DNA from: Phyto melanocephala
Lineage: Eukaryota; Arthropoda; Insecta; Diptera; Rhinophoridae
Reading direction: 5' to 3'
Length of the DNA: 64,000 bases
NCBI GenBank assembly: GCA_941918925.1
Contig: OW799235.1
Span: 104,487,947-104,551,946 of the forward strand
Shown: positions 11,605 to 23,239 of the stretch, one piece after another
Position numbering within the stretch: position 1 is the first letter of the stretch
Layout: the number at the start of each line of letters is the position of its first letter
Made by a program: the position numbers and the translations under genes
The notes under the pieces: generated by a model
Seen by the model: the letters and a program-made list of their open reading frames with translations, nothing else
Database searches by the model: none
Told to the model about the DNA's origin: nothing

Positions 11605-11643
11605 GCAATGATGTCTTTCTTGTGGCCAGGTTCGTTATTTATA
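11605..11643 (-). promoter_or_regulatory. Core promoter of ILP-A (TATA box and initiator)
   Basis: Reading the minus strand, TATAAATA occupies 11643-11636 and an initiator-like TCATTG has its A at 11609, 34 nt downstream of the first T of the TATA box. The ATG follows about 109 nt later. The same arrangement occurs at the other three intact ILP genes. Confidence 0.65.
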
Positions 11644-12420
11644 TGAAAATCTTAACTTTTGTTTGCCAAGAAAGCCTTTAGGGATACAAATGCGATTTCT
11701 AATTAGCATATGCGCTATAATTAGGAATAAATTATTGCATATTTATAAGCTCACCTACATTAATAAAAAAGAAACGAACTTGCACGTTCCTGGCTCATTC
11801 ATTTTTGATATGGTTATTAATAATCGTATGATCAATAGGTTGGCTCCGAAAAATAACATTTTTGACGATGTTCTTAATATGCATAGACTCTAAAATGTCA
11901 ATTTTAAAAATTAGATTCTTAAGCTTAGTTTTTTTAACTTAACTTTAAATTACTTATATTGTTTGCTTGGATTTAGAAAACATTCAAAGCAATTTTCTTT
12001 TAATTTAATATTTTAAATTGAGCCAACCTAATGTTTTTTATGTACATAAGCACATTGCAATGTTGTTGGTTGTATAGCCAATATGCAAATTTAATTTGTG
12101 GGATATTTTATCGTTAGTTAGATTTTTTTGTATGCACCATATGCTAAGTAGGTTAAGGTTTATGCAATTAGAATTTAAAAAATTACGTACATTTTTTCTA
12201 TTTCAAAAACTTATACATTTTTAAATTAAAAACACTTTTAAATGTTAAAATTTGATATAACTAATATATATATAACTAGCAATATATCCACTACTTCGCT
12301 ATTGCTGTTTTTATTACTTGCTCAATACTCAAGTTTCTATTTTAAATAATTTTTCGTTCAATTTATAAAAACTTGTTTCTGTAATACATTTTTTTCAAAA
12401 AAACCAAGTGTTTTCTGAGG
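11644..12420. other. Intergenic AT-rich DNA, nothing recognised
   Basis: Upstream of ILP-A on its own strand. Enhancers for ILP-A could be here, but no motif stands out. Confidence 0.4.
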
Positions 12421-12439
12421 ATATAGCTGGAAACTATAT

Positions 12440-13090
12440 ATACTCCTTCTCCACAAAAAAATGGCGTGAAGGTATATTCATATTCATTTCCATTTGTAAC
12501 ACTTCAAAATACAATATAAATAATATATTTACTGTGTCCTGATTTCATTTTAGGTCGATCTACCTATATCCGTCAGTCTGGACATAACGTTTCGGTCACC
12601 CAGGACAATTTCGTTCACACTTGTAGCAATAGTCAATTACTTCATTAGGCTAGCTTTATCTACGTGGAAAACACAAAAAGTATTATAAAAATGGAAAAGT
12701 TGCCTTTTTGTTTTACGTTTCAGTATACGAACTTCATAAAATTCTCGTGTAGCGGTGTTTGTGATTAAACTCCTCCGAAATGGATTGACCGATTTTCATG
12801 AAATTTTGTGCGCATATCGGGTAGGTCTAGGAATCGGTCAAAATCTATTTTTCATACCCCTCAACGCCACGTCTTTTTCACGCCCCCTCAGGTAGGCCAG
12901 ACTGCTAAACCGATCTTCTTGAAGTTTTCACATAATATAACCTAAGACTCTGGTATGAATAATAGGACACTTTTATTTACCACGCCTACCTTAACGCCCA
13001 CTTTCTTTAATTATGTGCTTGCATCTATATAGTTTTAAGTATTTTTCTTCAAATTGTACACAATTTATAGTCCATACTATACAGAAATGA
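12440..13090. mobile_element. Decayed DINE-1/mini-me-like type C repeat
   Basis: Blocks such as 'AAAAAATGGCGTGAAGGTATATTCAT', 'GGTCGATCTACCTATATCCG' and 'CACGCCCCCTCAGG' (quoted in part) parallel the type C copy beginning at 57548. Neither end is intact. Confidence 0.6.
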
Positions 13091-13234
13091 ATGTCATTTT
13101 CATACTCCTAAATATTAAGGTTGACTCACCCCAATTAATGAGGTGAGTCAAATTAATGCCTCACCTAAATACCGTAATGCCTTCGATGAAATTTTAAACT
13201 AAGATTAATCACGTACCGTAGAACACATATGGTG

Positions 13235-13893
13235 TACGTTTTTGAACCCTACATACATTTCTAAAATTTTCATTTCCGACCCCATTTAGAATAGGGGAGT
13301 CGATTAAGCTCTGTCACTCTGTCCATCATACCGTCTGTCCAACAACTTTTTGAAGCCCACCGACATGGCCTGAATTCGCGTGAAGTATTTAAATCTTGGA
13401 AATATTCGGCAGCAGATTGGTGTAGAAAATCAGAAAAATCGGTAAATAAACAACTGAGATATGAGGAAAAAACCACGACTACCGCGATTTTTCACAACAA
13501 CAACAACATACATACATACAAACGTGGTATACTGGTAGAATAACATAGCATCGAATCCCAGCTGAGCCAAATTTTTTTTTTTATTTTATATATTATTTAT
13601 ATTTTTATTATTTTAAATTTTTTTTATATATTTTTGTTGTTTTTTTTTTTTAATTTTCTTATTGTTTTATTTTAATTTTTTTTTAATTTTTTTTTTTTAA
13701 ACATACATACATCCGTCAACTCAATTTATAATTTTACAATGGGATGTATATATGTATGTATGTTTTTATATGTATGTACGTATGTATTTTATATGAGATG
13801 AATGCTAATACAAACAATTGTTATTGCATGACTACACGTTGTAAAGGGTATATAAGATTCGGCACGGCCAAATATAGCACTCTGACTTGTTTT
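13235..13893 (-). mobile_element. DINE-1/mini-me-like element (short type), reverse orientation
   Basis: The right end carries GATTCGGCACGGCCAAAT, then ATAGCACTCTGACTTGTTTT, the reverse complement of the family's start. The interior has CCGACCCCATTTAGAATAGG, a GTCY-like tract (CTGTCCATCATACCGTCTGTCC, in part) and a long poly-T/A block (13570-13705). The family's terminal TATACCCTTCAC block is lost at the left. Confidence 0.75.
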
Positions 13894-14509
13894 TAATGTA
13901 CTTGGAGTTAGTTAGTTATTTTTATTTAACTAAGAAATATTTCCTAGAAATAATTTATTATTTATAAAAATAATGGTAAATATAGTAAAAACATAAACTC
14001 TTTTTTTTTTAACAAAACTAAATATTTTCTAGAAAGTGCTAATTGCTTTCCCGAATTTGTCCCTTTTAAACCCATTTTGACTGTTTTTAAAGTTTCAAAT
14101 TTTTTTTTATCATATTCAATTTTTTTTCGACTTGACCCAATAATAAGCTGTTATATATATTTTAACTTTTTTGTCCACCTTAATTTTTCTTGGAAAAAAA
14201 GAAAATTTTTACTCAATAAACTTACAAATTCAAAATTAGTTCCGATTTCTTATTAATATTTTCTTTTTTGGAGTAACCAAAAGAATTTAGTTATTTTTCT
14301 ATTGTGAAGTGTTCAGACACAAATCATATAACTTTTCAATTGCTTTCATTAAATAATTTACAAATATATGTAAAGAAATGCTACTAAAAATAAACAAGTA
14401 AGAGCACTATATTCGGCTGTGCCGAATCTTTTATACCCACCACCAATTTTGTGTACATTTAAAGCACAATATTTAATATTTTGTTAATCGTTATGGAATA
14501 ATCTCTTTA

Positions 14510-14529
14510 TCTATATATATAAAAGTGAA

Positions 14530-14584
<55 letters not shown>

Positions 14585-15639
14585 GCTATAGACTCCGAAA
14601 CTGTAAAACCGATCGGGCTGAAACTTTGGTAAGTTGTTGTACACATACCAGGGAGTGTTTATGGGTGAAAAAAAGTGGGCGGGGCCACGCCCATAAAAAA
14701 TTAGTTATCATTTTAAGCTACTTGCACTTGACCGATTTTTCTGAAACTTTGCACACATATCGAGCTGTCATGACTAAATAATTTCGTGATAAGAAAAGTG
14801 GGCGGGGCCACGCCCCTAAAAAAGTTTTAATTTTGAGGTACTTTCACTGGACCGATTTTTCTGAAACTTTGCACAGATATTGAGCTGTCATGACCTTATA
14901 ATTTCGTGATTAAAAAAGTGGGCGGGGCCACGCCCATAAAAAAAGGTTATAATTTTGAGGTACTTCCACCAGACCGATTTTTCTGAAACTTTGCATACAT
15001 GTCGAGCTGTCATGACTAAATAATTTCGTGATTAGAAAAGTGGGCAGTGCCACGCCCATAAAAAAAAAGGTATCATTTTGAGGTACTTGCACTGGACCGA
15101 TTATTCTGAAACTTTGCACACGTATTGGACTGTTATGACTTTACAATTTCATGGTTAGAAAAGTGGGCAGGGCCACGCCCATTAAAACAATTATAATTTT
15201 GAGGTACTTGCACTGGTCCGATTCTTCTGAAACTTTGCACACATATTGAGCTGTTATGACTTTAGAATTTCGTGATTAGAAAAGTGGGCAGTGCCACGCC
15301 CATAAAAAAAAAGGTATCATTTTGAGGTACTTCCACCAGACCGATTTTTCTGAAACTTTGCATACATGTCGAGCTGTCATGACTAAATATATTCGTTATT
15401 AGAAAAGTGGGCAGTGCCACGCCCATAAAAAATAGGTATCATTTTGAGGTACTTGCACTGGACCGATTATTCTGAAACTTTGCACACATATTGAGCTGTT
15501 ATGACTTTACAATTTCGTGACTAGAAAAGTGGGCAGGGCCACGCCCATAAAAAAATTAAAATTTTTAGGTTTTTGCACTTGATATTCAATTAAATTCAGA
15601 ATGCATTTCGATTCATTAAGGGGCGTAGCAACGCGCGCC

Positions 15640-15642
<3 letters not shown>
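14510..15642 (+). mobile_element. Helitron-type element, array copy 1 (3' end lost)
   Basis: It begins TCTATATATATAAAAGTG directly after an A (14509) and continues with a (GT)n tract and GACTCCGAAACTGTAAAACC. Eight repeats of about 120 bp follow, then GGGGCGTAGCAACGCGCGCC. It stops at GGG and fuses into the (GT)n tract of copy 2, so TTTGGCTAG and the next 5' end are missing, apparently through recombination. There is no coding sequence; it is nonautonomous. Confidence 0.85.
14533..14582. repeat. (GT)n microsatellite in Helitron copy 1
   Basis: About 24 uninterrupted TG repeats. Matching but shorter tracts lie at 15643-15684 and 16535-16554 in copies 2 and 3, and as CA at 38472-38489 in the solo element. 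The dinucleotide is therefore part of the family structure. Confidence 0.95.
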
Positions 15643-15687
<45 letters not shown>

Positions 15688-17280
15688 GCTATAGACTCCG
15701 AAACTGTAAAACCGATCGGGCTCAAACTTTGGTAAGTTGTTGTACATATACCAGGGAGTGTTTATGGGTGGAAAAAAGTGGGCGGGGCCACGCCCATAAA
15801 AAATTAGTTATCAGTTTTAGCTACTTGCACTTGACGGATTTTTCTGAAACTTTGCACACATATCGAGCTGTAATGACTAAATAATTTCGTGATACGAAAA
15901 GTGGGCGGGGCCACGCCCCTAAAAAAATTTTAATTTTAAGGTACTTGCACTAGACCGATTTTTCTGAAACTTTGCACACATATTAAGCTGTTATGACTTT
16001 ATAATTTCGTGATTAAAAAAGTGGGCGGGGCCACGCCCATAAAAAAAGGTTATATTTTTGAGGTACTTGCACCAGACCGATTTTTCTGAAACTTTGCACA
16101 CACATATCGAGCTATCATGACTAAATAATTTCATGATTAGAAAAGTGGGCAGTGCCACGCCCATAAAAAAATAGGTATAATTTTGAGGTACTTGCACTGG
16201 ACCGATTATTCTAAAACTTTGCATACATATTGAGCTGTTATGACTTTACAATTTCATGATTAGAAAAGTGGGCAGGGCCACGCCCATAAAAACAATTATA
16301 ATTTTGAGGTACGTGCACTGGTCCGATTCTTTTGAAACTTTGCACACATATTGAGCTGTTATGACTTTATACTTTCGTGATTAGAAAAGTGGGCAAGGCC
16401 ACGCCCATAAAAAATTATAACTTTTAGGTTTTCGCACTTGATATTCAATTAAAATTCAGAATGCATTTCGATTCATTAAGGGGCGAAGCAACGCGCGCCG
16501 GGTTTGGCTAGTCTATATATATAAAAGTGAAACTCTGTGTGTGTGTGTGTGTGTTAGCTATAGACTCTGAAACTGTAAAACCGATCGGGCTCAAACTTTG
16601 GTAAGTTGTTGTACACATACCGGGGAGTGTTTATGGATGAAAAAAAGTGGGCGGGGCCACGCCCATAAAAAATTAGTTATCAGTTTTAGCTACTTGCACT
16701 TGACCGATTTTTCTGAAACTTTGTACACATATCGAGCTGTCATGACTAAATAATTTCGTGATAAGAAAAGTGGGCGGGGCCACGCCCCTAAAAAAGTTTT
16801 AATTTTGAGGCACTTGAACTGGACCGATTTTTCTGAAACTGTGCACACATATTAAGCTGTCGTGACTTTATAATTTTGTGACTAAAAAAGTGGGCGGGGC
16901 CACGCCCATAAAAAAAGGCTATAATTTTGAGGTATTTGCACAAAACTGATTTTCCTGAAACTTTGCACACATATTGAGCTGTCATGACTAAATAATTTCG
17001 TGATTAGAAATTTGGGCAGTGCCACGCCCATAAAAAAAAGGAATCATTTTGAAGTACATGCACTTGACCGATTATTCTGAAACTTTGCACACATATTGAG
17101 CTGTTATGACTTTACAATTTCGTGATAAAAAAAGTGGGCAGGGCTACGCCCATAAAAACAATTTTAATTTTGAGGTACTTGCACTGGTCCGATTCTTCTG
17201 AAACTTTGCACACATATTGAGCTGTTATGACTTTACAATTTTGTGACTAGAAAAGTGGGCAATGCCACGCCCATAAAAAA
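14660..17280. repeat. About 20 imperfect repeats of ~120 bp, each with a GC-rich near-palindrome
   Basis: Each unit reads approximately GTGGGCGGGGCCACGCCCAT, a short A run, ATTTTGAGGTACTTGCACTG, GACCGATTTTTCTGAAACTT, TGCACACATATTGAGCTGTC, and ATGACTTTATAATTTCGTGA. The GGGCG-GGCC-ACGCCC core is self-complementary. Eight units lie in Helitron copy 1 and six in each of copies 2 and 3. Three more units occur in the solo Helitron at 38047-38513. Confidence 0.9.
15643..16511 (+). mobile_element. Helitron-type element, array copy 2 (5' end lost)
   Basis: It enters through (GT)n, has six repeats of about 120 bp, and ends with AACGCGCGCCGGGTTTGGCTAG, in which CTAG (16508-16511) is a CTRR Helitron terminus. 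It abuts copy 3 with no base between them. Confidence 0.87.
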
Positions 17281-17376
17281 TAAAATTTTTAGGTTTTTTC
17301 ACTTGATATTCAATTAAAATTCAGAATGCATTTCGATTCATTAAGGGGCGTAGCAACGCGCGCCGGGTTTGGCTAG
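16512..17376 (+). mobile_element. Helitron-type element, array copy 3 (complete)
   Basis: TC start at 16512, CTAG end at 17376, followed by T (17377). Internal structure matches the other copies: (GT)n, the CCGATCGGGCTCAAACTTTG block, six repeats of about 120 bp, and the GC-rich GGCGTAGCAACGCGCGCC segment about 12 nt before CTAG, where Helitrons carry their 3' hairpin. The related type C copy at 57548-60282 shows the uninterrupted site CTCTTTA|TAATAAA, confirming insertion between A and T without target duplication. Confidence 0.9.
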
Positions 17377-17404
17377 TAATAAAATATGTATCACTTTCTT
17401 TGTA

Positions 17405-17915
17405 GAGGGTGGTTAAATTTTAAGGGCCCATGTTGAAGGTGAACTACATCCAGTCTTTAAATGTGTTTTCTGCATTTCACTTAACATTTCTCAATCTCAA
17501 ACTTACTCATTTGATCCGTGGAAAGATACGCAAATGAGCAACGCTTTAAAGTTATTCAGGTTTTTTATAAGAATGGGTGTTCAAATCAAAATGCAATTTG
17601 TGCACTTCGTAATTCTTTTGATCAACATAACCACCATTGGAACCATTGCTGTTTTTTGCGATAGTGTGGCAAAAGAGCAGACAACCTCGCCTCATCATCA
17701 TGCCCAACAATTGAGCATCAACATTGTCATTGAAAATTTGGACCATTAGATAGAGGAATGGCGCCAAGGATGGGGGGGGGGGGTTCATTTGGCCGATATT
17801 TTGTTAAACACATAACCATGCAAATATTATCATTATAAAAAAAATAATAATAATTTCCTAAATAATTTGTGTTTTATTTAAATTCAACATCGGCCCTTAA
17901 AATTTAACCGCCCTT
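17405..17915. mobile_element. Mariner-type MITE nested in the type C element (copy 1)
   Basis: Inverted ends GAGGGTGGTTAAATTTTAAG / AAGGGCGGTTAAATTTTAAG are flanked by TA on both sides (17403-17404, 17916-17917), the Tc1/mariner target duplication. Inside, the plus strand from about 17535 reads EQRFKVIQVFYKNGCSNQNA. Later it reads DSVAKEQTTSPHHHAQQLSI, the helix-turn-helix and following region of a DUF4817-type mariner transposase joined by a deletion. A run of 12 G lies at 17772-17783. Confidence 0.85.
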
Positions 17916-19231
17916 TATAACTTCGATATGCAACTAAAATGCTTTTGTAAATGTAGTCTTTCAATGAAAGTGGGCGTTAAAGTAGGCGTGTCAATAAAGT
18001 TTCTGCTAATAAATACAACTTAGATATTTCAATATAGTCCTTTATTTTCCCAAACACTTTGTCAATAGAGAAATTACATTAATTTAAGATTAACCGTTAT
18101 ATGGGAGATAGGCGTTAAAGTAGGCGTATTACCTAAACTTTTTGGCACAACAATAATATTGATTAGAAGGATATATGTAGCAAATTTCAACATCATACCT
18201 CTAAATTTGTCGGTTTTATGAGCTTTTAAATTTTATTAACGGTAGATTACGTGAAAAGTGGGCGTTATAGTAGGCGTGTCAAAGTTGTTTTTGCGAATGA
18301 GTACAACTTAGGTGTTTCAACATAGCCCCTTATTATTCCAAAATCTTCATTAATAGAGAAATTATATGAATGACATTGCCTAGAAGGATATACGTAGCAA
18401 ATTTGATCATCATACCTCTAATTTTGTCGGTATTGTGAGCTTTTAAATTTCAATAACGGTAGATAACGTGAAAAGTAGGCGTTATAGTAGGCGTGTCAAA
18501 GTTGTTTTTGCGATTGAGTACAACTTAGATGTTTCAATATAGCCCTTTTATATTCCAAAATCTATATTAATAAAGAAATTATATGAATTTTGGGTAAAAC
18601 GTTATATGGGAGGTGGGCGTAAAAGTGGGCGTGGTACATTGATTTTCTGTTAGAACAAAGCATTTCATCAAGAAGCCATGTGTGCAAAATTTCAGAGGCG
18701 TACATCCAAGTGTGTTGCTTTTATGACGTTTTTGTTTTTAAATATACCGAAAAATACAATGTGCGGTATAAATTTTCGTACATTTTGATTGATAACTCCT
18801 TTCCTAATGAATAGATTTATAGATTTATATTGTTTTTACTCAGGAAATATATATTCGAAGTTTCATGAGTCTACGTTAATGGGTTTGGACACAATTCCAT
18901 TTTATTCGATGTTCGAAGGACACGGTTTTTTCGACCTACTCTTGCTTTTCGAGCTATAACTGTCTTCCTAATACTCCGATTTAGCCCATTTTCAATACTA
19001 AGCAAACCTTGTTTATAAGAAAGATTCTGGCAAAATTTGAGCCCCCTAGCTTTTTCGGTGCGACTTCTATCGTGCTTTCAACAGACGGACGGACATAGCT
19101 AGATCGTCATCAAATCAAACCCCGATTCAGAATATATATACTTTATGGGGTCTAAAATGGATATTTCGATGTGTTACAAACGGAATGACAAAATGAATAT
19201 ACCCCCACCATTTTTTTGGTGGCGGGTATAA

Positions 19232-22200
19232 TAAAAACGCAAACGAAAAATATTTTTGTACATATGATCCCTTATACTTATATTGTTCTATGTAAACACA
19301 TTACGATATGCACTTTTTTTTAATTGGCCTAGACAGTTATGTACGTCTGGGACCCTAAAACATATCAAGCCACACATAGAATTATATTTTTTAAATATGA
19401 CTTAATATATTTTATCAGCAAAGTATTTTAAAAAAGAGAAAAACCCCAAATATCAAAAAAAAAACTTTTAAATTTCTGCCTTATTTTTTCGTAGGATTCG
19501 TATACACATTTCTATATTTTGTACTCTTCTTCTGTTGACTAATTAAATTTAAAAGCTCTCTAATACAATACTTAAAAGTTTAGATAATTTAATTATTTCT
19601 TCTAATGTTGCCTGTTACGTTTCAGATGTGTACGACTTAAAATAAATTATACATACGAATATTAACATAATTATAGTCAAGTCTTATTAATTTAAAACTT
19701 TTTTTTTTGTTTTATAAAATTATAATATTAATTTTAGGAGGCATTTAAATAAAACAAGGTTTTAGACAAAGGAATAAATAAAAAAATCCATTAAATCCAA
19801 TTTATTAAGGTAGAGAATGTAAGGAATATTTCAACAAATGTAATATACTTAAGCACACACGTATTATATTTTTAAGTACATGTTGTTCTTATACATTCTC
19901 GCACACATTTATGTACACATCAGAGATGTAAAAGAATGCTTAAAATATATTTTTATATTCATGAACAAAAATTGAATGTATTCATTTAGCATAAAAGATG
20001 AATTGAAATTAATCTGCATGGAGTCATTGTGAACTAGAAATTTTTTAATTCAATAATTCTTTAAAAAAATTAAGTTAAATATTTATATATTTACTTCATC
20101 ATGAAGTTGAATTGAGAAATTATAATTCATTTAATAAATGTAATAAATGCCATTATTTTAAGATTTTCAATATTTTAAAGCATCAATCAACTAGAAAAAT
20201 CAATCAGAAAATTTCAGAATTAAAAAAAAACGTTCTCTTTGTTAATTTCTACCATATTTTTCATATTATAGTTTTATAACAAGACAAGCTATAGTTGTAT
20301 AACGCTATTGTACAGTAAACTTAGGCGAGCTTAAAATAGTACTCTCATTCTTTGTTAGACGAAAAATTTTTCAACATAATACAAAGATAAAACATTGATA
20401 TTTATTGATACCCTCAATTGGATTTTATATTTTTTAGGCATTTCAATTTATTTTTATTATTTGTTACTAGGTTGCATTATAGGTTAGCGTGACGGAAACA
20501 TATATTTTGTCTAGATAATCAAAGGAAAACTACGTTATGTCATATATATACATACATAACCCGCTATGTAATGAAGTAGATCTGTGAGACCAGTTGTGTT
20601 AAAAAAATCTAATTACTTCATTTTCTGTTATTTTTCTTTTCATGTAATTTCAAGTAGCTACTCTATTTCACTTCCCCCACCATTAGTTCACGACGAAACT
20701 GCTTAGTGCGCATTTTTTTACTAACCCGGTGCAAGAGACCGTTTGTCACATTGTATGTATGTATGTAAGTAAAATTATCTAGGATTATTTTTCAAAGGAT
20801 TGTATGGAAGGACACCAATCTTTGCTTACTTTTCAAAAGTTTCAAATTACAAAAGACAAAAAGCATTATCTTTCTTCGAAATATAAAATTTTTAATATAT
20901 ATATTTCCAAATTCAGATAAAAATCCCAGTGCATGAGACTGTTGCACAGTGGCGCTATTTAAGTTTTTTTCATTGCAAAAATTATAAATTTTGAACAAAA
21001 TTAGATAATCACAAATTACAGATAATTGATAAGTGTATGGAAATGGTTTTACGCCTTTAAGGTATCTACATATGTTAAGAAATTTGTGGAAAACTAAGTT
21101 TTATGGGAAGTAAAATAAAATTATTTGTAAAATTTTTGTTTTTTATAAATTTTTTTTTTATTTAAAAATTTTCCTTAAAAAAAATTATTTATTGTAAAAT
21201 TTTTTGTACAAAAAAATAAAATCCGAACAAAGTATATTTAAAAGTTTAATAGTTATAGAATTATAATTATTTTCTAACTCTTTTCGTAACGTTACATGCC
21301 GCACTGATGAAATATTTAAGTTGATCGAATGATATGATTACATGTTGAAGAGGTCCTGATTTAGTCTCACCCTTGATGTTTTAAAAGTGTTCATCAAAAT
21401 TTGTTTAGGGCTCCTGTGTTTCTTCAGAAAGCTGTCCAATTGGCGAAGTCTGAAATTCAATTATATCTCTGCTATGCGACAATATTTTATGAACTGTCGA
21501 GATAAACTTTTTTTGCGAATATAATTCTGTTAAAATGTATGTTGTTTTCGAAGCATATTTTTTCTTGCAGTTCCAAACGTTAAATATCATTTCCAATCTC
21601 TTAAAGATTTGATTATATATTCATAAATACTTGAAGTATTTTTTCGCTTCTCGGTATATTGCCTTACAAACTATTAAGTTCCCCGTAGGCAGCTTCCACG
21701 AAATTTTTCGCTATGGTTGACTTCTTGAACGTGTCAAACGATTAAAACTTGTTCAACGTTATGTGTGAAGTGTCTCACAAATTACTTGTTTTGCTAATTT
21801 TCAGTTGTAGACTAATCCCAGGATTATGATTGTTTTCAAACATATAGCTTAACTTACCTGTTACCTGTATAGATAGTATGCGCTTCGGTCAAGTTATGTA
21901 ATTTTGACGTGTCCGAACAAGATTTGTTCCTACTTGTATTGCATTTTCAACCATTTGTACGCCAGCGCTATTTCTATATTACGTGCCTACGTTTATTTGT
22001 ACATCCTGTATCTGCACCTGTATTTAAGGAGCAGAATTTGTCAGAGGACATCAGGTAAGCATTACAGAATGAAAAACAAATATCACATATCTTAACAATA
22101 GCGAACAAAACATTAACAATAAGAATGGGTTTTTCGGTTATATGTCAAAAATTGCCCAAAAATTCATGCCACACATTCTTGGACCATATTCTTTTACCTC

Positions 22201-22400
22201 TAACAAAAACAGGGGCTAGGACAAGCAGCTGAACATTTTTGAATTAGGTAAAGATATAATATTTTTTTTATTTTTATTTTCCATCAAAGTTGAGAAATAT
22301 TAAATAAATTGATAGTGGATCTAATTACATAAACAAACACAAATCGAAGATAACAATTTTTATTTTATTAAGATTTTTAATAAATGAGTCTATAAATAAA
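19232..22400. other. Intergenic AT-rich DNA with two unclassified repeat-like stretches
   Basis: No gene is recognised. CCCGGTGCAAGAGACCGTTT (20725) and CCCAGTGCATGAGACTGTTG (20925) form a diverged direct repeat. On the minus strand 21596-21405 reads ...TVHKILSHSRDIIEFQTSPI-GQLSEETQEP, which has a protein-like pattern I associate with repeat-derived insect proteins, but I cannot name a family. Confidence 0.4.
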
Positions 22401-22401
22401 A

Positions 22402-23236
22402 AGTTTTCCAATAAGAGTGATATTATTTCTTAATAAAAACACACTTGTTAAAGAAATTCAAAAGTTTTTTATTTAATGCGAAGTACAATCAATACAGTTA
22501 AATTCTAAATACAACGTCATTAAAATGGCCTCCACGACTTTTTTGCAGGACCGAAATCGATTAACCCAATTTTCGAACACTTTTTCCACTAAATTAAGTC
22601 GTATGTAATGAATGGCAAGTTACTTGTAAAGCTTGAAGAGTCAAGAAATGGTCTAATGGTGTTTTATCACAACGTTTTGGAGGCAATTCAATATCCCAAT
22701 TTTATTGAAATAATCGAATCTCCAAACTTTTCTCCCAATAATTCAGTTGTTGCATTTGTTGTGTGTCACGTAGCCCCCGTCCAAATGGAACTAAAACTTG
22801 TCAAGATAAACGTCTTTCGCTTTCGACCATAAAAATTTGGTTATCATCTATCTATACCGCTCTTCATTGACAGTAACGGTGTTACCAGCTTCATTTCGAA
22901 AGAAGTACGGACCGATGATTCCACCAAGCCAAAAAATCACACCAAACTGTAAATTTAGGTTTTTCATAAATAATATGTGGATTATCTTCGCACAAGAGTT
23001 GACAGTTTTGTTTATTTACTGCACCACTCAGATGAAAGATGATTTAGTTTAAAAACTTATAGAAAATTTGGTTCATCGAATTCGTTCCTGCAGAAAAAGT
23101 CGTGGAGACCAATTGAATGACGTTTTATTTAGAATTTAATTGTACCGATTGTACTTTACATTATATAAGAAACTTTTGAATTTCCTTAACAATAAGTGTG
23201 TTTTCTAAAGAAATCATATCACTTTTATTGGAAACT
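22402..23236 (-). mobile_element. Internally deleted mariner-like element with about 155-bp inverted repeats
   Basis: Left arm 22402-22555 and right arm 23081-23236 are diverged reverse complements. Shared blocks include AACACACTTNTT, GAAATTCAAAAGTTT, AAAGTACAATC, TAAATTCTAAATA and CCACGACTTTTTNTGCAGGA. Between them the minus strand reads IIGPYFFRNEAGNTVTVNEE from about 22919. It later reads TELLGEKFGDSIIS and LPPKRCDKTPLDHFL, matching the catalytic part of the mariner-like transposase family found elsewhere in this window. Stops and deletions make it nonfunctional. The N-terminal half is missing. Confidence 0.82.
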
Positions 23237-23239
23237 CTT

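Larger units (their letters stand above)
14393..19231 (+). mobile_element. Large composite DINE-1/mini-me-like element (type C, copy 1) with nested insertions
   Basis: It starts AACAAGTAAGAGCACTATAT with the hairpin ATTCGGCTGTGCCGAAT and TTTTATACCCACCACC. It ends CCACCATTTTTTTGGTGGCGGGTATAAT, quoted here in part. A GTCY-type tract (reverse complement ACAGACGGACGGACAT) lies near 19081, beside ATACTTTATGGGGTC. That combination, a GTCY microsatellite beside a conserved TACTTTAT/GGGGTC core, is what has been described for dipteran mini-me (DINE-1-related) elements. The host copy is about 1.97 kb once a Helitron array (14510-17376) is removed. It also holds a mariner MITE (17405-17915). Interior 280-bp-scale repeats with GTGGGCGTTATAGTAGGCGT lie at 17960-18650. 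Confidence 0.8.

Noticed and set aside
14539..15884. Frames beginning with poly Cys-Val and frames with repeated blocks
   Set aside because: They translate the (GT)n tract and the 120-bp Helitron repeats; not coding.
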